Below are positions 60,381-64,000 of a DNA stretch of 64,000 nt, piece by piece. Location of the stretch: contig CM056562.1 in the NCBI GenBank assembly GCA_029721515.1, positions 7,302,767 through 7,366,766 on the forward strand, read 5' to 3'. Every line of letters starts with the position of its first letter. Positions within the stretch are counted from its first letter, which is position 1. The translations under genes were made by a program, and so were the position numbers. Source of the DNA: Synanceia verrucosa. Taxonomy: Eukaryota; Chordata; Actinopteri; Perciformes; Synanceiidae. The notes beneath the pieces are model-generated. The model searched no databases, was not told where the DNA came from, and saw only the letters and a program-made list of their open reading frames with translations.

Positions 60381-61281
60381 GAGGGTCAGTGAAGGCTGAA
60401 GAAGATAGGATGTACATAATAACCCTTACATGGCTTTTATAAGCCTTTAGCTTCAGCTCTTTGGAAGGGACAACGGCTGGGAGAGAACACAGGCCTGCAT
60501 ATAAAAGTACTGAGCTTACTGGAGCAACACTTTGAAGTTTTTTTCTGCATGATCTCAACTGAAAAGGCCACTACAGATGCATGTGTCCATGCAAACAGAA
60601 AGACACATTACTAGTGAATAGGAATTTGCACAAGAGTTGTACTTCTTATAGGCAAGATTAGGCTGTAAAAGCTCAAACATGTAATGAGATGGACATAAAG
60701 TGCAGATGTGGATTATTGCAACAATCCCAACATTACATTGCTCTAATATACAATAGGAAAAGTGGTTTAGAGATGGAACCTTCAAATCTTCAAGAATTTA
60801 AAAAATAGAATATCTGATTGAATGAAAAAAGACATCTATACTGTGCAGTCTGTACATACTATATAAATAGAAATACAAACACATTAATATACAGTTTTTG
60901 GTGTAGAAAGACAGACACTGCTCCCAAAAACTTACAGTACATTGTCTTGATACTCCCATTTGACTCATTTGCAAATTATTGTCCCGTCTCAGCTGGTGAA
61001 TTCACTTTGCCTCAAAGGACAATTTTTTTTTTGAACCATTCTGTCATTTTATTGGGATTGCTAAAGGGGAATGGACAGTGCAAGAAAGAGAGAGATAAAG
61101 GGAGAGAGAGGAAGAAAAAATGAGAGAGAATCCAACCCCCCCAATACTTCTAATGGTTTCTTTCGGGACCATATGTCCTTTGCGTCAGCACAGCAGCAGT
61201 ACAGCCTCTACAGTTACAGTCAGGTTCGGTGTGAAAGACAGACATGTTGTATAATAGAAGGTGGGAGGTGGAGGGCATTAA

Positions 61282-61293
61282 GTGTGTGTGTGA

Positions 61294-61331
<38 letters not shown>

Positions 61332-61351
61332 GTGTGTGTGTGTGTGTGCGT
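61282..61351. repeat. (GT)n microsatellite
   Basis: About 34 units with GA and GC interruptions; the longest GT tract in the window. Confidence 0.95.
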
Positions 61352-61809
61352 GCTTGCGCGCCATGGGGTGAACTGTAGAGCATTTTGGAAGAAGCAGATC
61401 CCTCCATATTGCCTTACCATCAATAAATCTTGGAGCTCGCCATAGCGCTGACATAAATTAGCCTGCACCCCCAACACATCTACAACCTATGCCTCCTTTT
61501 TAACAGACAGACACACACACACACAACTGTTCAAACTCTGAATGAAACTTTACATCAGTAGGTGTCACGTTCTCTACTTTGTATACACACACATACATGC
61601 AAACTGACAAGCAAACACCCATGCAGGCTTTTCACACCCTCACACACTGCAGCACAGACAAACACAGAGTTTTGGGTAATTAGCAGAGTTTCTCTGTGGT
61701 TTCCTCCTCAGGGTCACTGATACCAAAACGGCTGTTAAACTTTATATTCCCTGATGGGGCGGAAAAGAGAGTGAAACAGAAGGAGAGTACACTCTCATTA
61801 ACACAGTGC

Positions 61810-61832
61810 TGTGTGTGTGTGTGTGTGTGTGC
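61810..61832. repeat. (GT)n microsatellite
   Basis: Eleven GT units. Confidence 0.9.
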
Positions 61833-62574
61833 ATGGAGTTTAACATGTGAGTGGAGCAGTCTGGGTGGTGTTTCCATGCTCAAACTGAGTCTTGTAGGTG
61901 AAAATATACTCAAATTATATTGTTGTATTCAAAATCTCACATAATGAAACTATCCAGTCATAAAAATGAATGAGCATCTGTCAGCTCGATCCTGACCTCG
62001 TATGGTAACACAATATGGAAACACTGTGAAATGACAAAGCGACTTAAATGACTGTAAACAAAATATTGCTCAGGAGAAGTTTCCATGCAAAATTGCTAAA
62101 CTCTCTGGTTCCAACTTCCCAAACGTGGGCATTTTGCAGCTTTACTTTATGTAATAATAAAATTGATTAATATTTGGGTCAGGCATGTTAGTCAGACAAA
62201 ACAAAATATTTCGAGCTGGTTATTAGGAATTTGCAATTGTGACACTTTTCTAACATTTTATGCAATGAATCAATTCATCAAATAATTGGTAAACTAATCA
62301 AAATGTTCATTGAAGCCCTGAAAAAATTATTTATTTCAGTATTTATGATAGCATAGAACTTACATAAAATGGAATTACCAGCCAAATGACAAAATAATGT
62401 TTGTCTTTAATGTGTTATATTATCACAAAAAACAGTAAGTTGTTCTACAAAAAAGAATGCAATTGATAAAAAGTGTACAAGAGAAGGTCAGAGGAAATGC
62501 CAAAAATCAATAATTCCTTCACTATTCATATCTATGCACATTGGTTCACTCTCAAATAATTTTCCTTTTTACCA

Positions 62575-62870
62575 AACGAAGGATGTGGGAGATTTTAAAG
62601 GACTCAGCGAAAAAGCTGCTCTGAGGCACTTTGACACTTGAAAACACACACAATTTTGGTGAATTAAAGAGAATCTGTGGATGGCTCTGAAAGCTTATCC
62701 TGTGCACCTCAGCAGATTCTAAAGCCCTTTTTCTTATGTGATCTTTTTAGGTAATTGAATAAATTCCCAAAGCTCTGTGTGGAATTAGAAGAAGCTAGAC
62801 TTTGGTCAGAGGAGAGCTTTTAAGAAACCGGGGAACGTGCATCAGAGGCCAAGCAGTCAATGGTAATGTA
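62575..62870. promoter_or_regulatory. candidate conserved non-coding element
   Basis: Nearly 300 bp of repeat-free sequence with no ORF, including GGTGAATTAAAGAGAATCTG, GGTAATTGAATAAATTCCC and GTGGAATTAGAAGAAGC. Looks like developmental non-coding DNA; unverified. Confidence 0.3.
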
Positions 62871-62879
62871 ATGAACGTT

Positions 62880-63041
62880 TACATTTACCTGCATCTCACC
62901 TTTCCTGTTGGTATATACCCACAGTCTAAACTGCACCCGTGTAGTTTGTTTTTATAAATATTCTGGATAGTTTTTTTCTCATCTCTCGCCTCCTCGTCCC
63001 TGCCTTGAAAATGAAATATTTGGTGTTTCAGTGAGGGGGCT

Positions 63042-63074
<33 letters not shown>

Positions 63075-64000
63075 AGGGGGCCAGAGGGCCGGTTACGATG
63101 CCAGAACTATCACTTCTGCTTGGAAAAAAGGGGTCTGAGTTTTCGTCAGACGTGCAGCGAGGACAGGCAGGGCGAAGGAAAGGCCTTTTGAAAGTGCAAT
63201 CCAAGAGCAACAGAAAACACTCCCTCTTGACCGTGTGGTCAAAAATGGGTGTAGAGGGAAAGGTGGCATCTGGCATGTCGCCTGGAGAGAAAGGGGAGCA
63301 GCTATAACCGCAACCCCCCCCTGCTGCCAGCTGCAGGCTGTGGGTATACAGTAGGAGAAGAGAGAGCTAAGGATGGAGGAAAACAGGTAGAGCTGCGAGA
63401 GGAAAACAGGCAGACAGAGAGACGGAATAAAGTAGAAAAGCACAAGGCAGGAGGATACTGAGAAGCATGGGGGCATATCATGAACAAGGTCAGAAAGACA
63501 CAGCTTAGTAGAACAGGAAATGATACAGGATATATCCTGTCTCTCTCTCTCTGCACTCTCTGAGGCATTTGCTGTAAGTGACAGCGCTGCAGAGGGAAGT
63601 TGACATTGCTGAAGTATGAATTTCACCCGTTTGTGTTTTGCGGAAAACACAGAATCGAGGCTGTCTGTCTGGATCAGGGGCTGGGCCCTCGACCCCTGAA
63701 TGTCCCCTCCACAGCAGACAGCAAGATTTTATTGCCCAGTCAGACTCAATTTATTAAACACTATGCAACTCTATTCTCAGCTTTTGAGTTACCCTTTCCC
63801 AATGTGGTTGTGATATGCATTTGGACATGGAGGTATGTTAGTGGTATGTCTGCCTTCAGATGCATGCTGTTTTTCTCACAGCATTTTTTTTAAAATAAAC
63901 TAGCACGTATGATAACTTAAAGTATATAACACAGATGTTTGAACGAAAAGGTATTTCAACTCTGAATGAAACCAACATGTAGTGTGTGAGAGAGAGATAT
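62880..64000. other. gene-free sequence, right edge
   Basis: GT tract at 63042-63073, purine-rich DNA around 63350-63430, and no supported coding region. Confidence 0.5.
63042..63073. repeat. (GT)n microsatellite
   Basis: Sixteen uninterrupted GT units. Confidence 0.95.

Larger units (their letters stand above)
58000..62570. other. gene-free sequence dense in CA/GT tracts
   Basis: No coding region supported. At least five CA/GT tracts lie within about 3.5 kb. The short hairpin ATTATCA-TTGA-TGATAAT lies near 58978. Open frames are mostly translated CA/GT repeats. Confidence 0.55.

Noticed and set aside
63093..63650. 185-codon minus-strand frame
   Set aside because: Ser/Leu/Cys-rich translation of purine-rich DNA with no recognisable domain and overlapping frames on both strands.
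1..64000. CRISPR arrays, bacterial operons, rRNA genes, intact transposase or reverse transcriptase genes
   Set aside because: None seen on either strand; the window is vertebrate nuclear DNA with only non-autonomous or decayed repeats.

Overview
The window is vertebrate, most likely teleost, genomic DNA: two multi-exon homeobox genes with GT-AG introns sit in a large, microsatellite-rich, AT-rich gene desert. The repeat families recognised from memory (a GGGGACATTACATTGACTTAC-type element, a 'GTGGCACTAGAG' tandem-unit repeat, an 'AAGTAAAAGTACT...ACTTTCCACCA' repeat, a tRNA-derived SINE) are typical of ray-finned fish, probably a percomorph. The species cannot be named from this sequence.

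Only two protein-coding genes can be supported, and both are SIX-family developmental transcription factors. six3 lies on the + strand (CDS exons 24645-25336 and 27124-27316, 294 aa). six2 lies on the - strand (CDS exons 48563-48004 and 46638-46323, 291 aa). They converge tail to tail, about 19 kb apart, which matches the vertebrate SIX3-SIX2 cluster. The a or b teleost paralogue is not resolved here. Six3 acts in forebrain and eye; Six2 acts in kidney, craniofacial and other mesenchymal progenitors. Despite close linkage they are known to be regulated separately, with a domain border between them.

Layout. 1-24.4 kb: six3 upstream desert with repeats, a fold-back element next to a helicase-like fossil (2.67-3.3 kb), a second fold-back element (6.2-6.55 kb), blocks that look like conserved non-coding elements, and a promoter-like cluster with a perfect RFX X-box (16.28-16.52 kb). 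24.4-28.7 kb: six3. 28.7-45.5 kb: intergenic region with candidate enhancers, CTCF-like motifs in an apparently diverging layout, a repeat of the GGGGACATTACATTG family, a SINE and two long AT tracts. 45.5-49.0 kb: six2 and its promoter. 49-64 kb: six2 upstream desert, very rich in CA/GT repeats, with one large interspersed repeat.

No tRNA or rRNA gene, CRISPR array, intact transposase gene or third protein gene was found. I found no convincing undescribed biological system. The most interesting material is regulatory: the border between two differently used SIX genes, the X-box promoter-like module, the TALE-motif block, and the UG-rich six2 splice acceptor. Enhancer, promoter and CTCF calls are motif-based inference from a single sequence.
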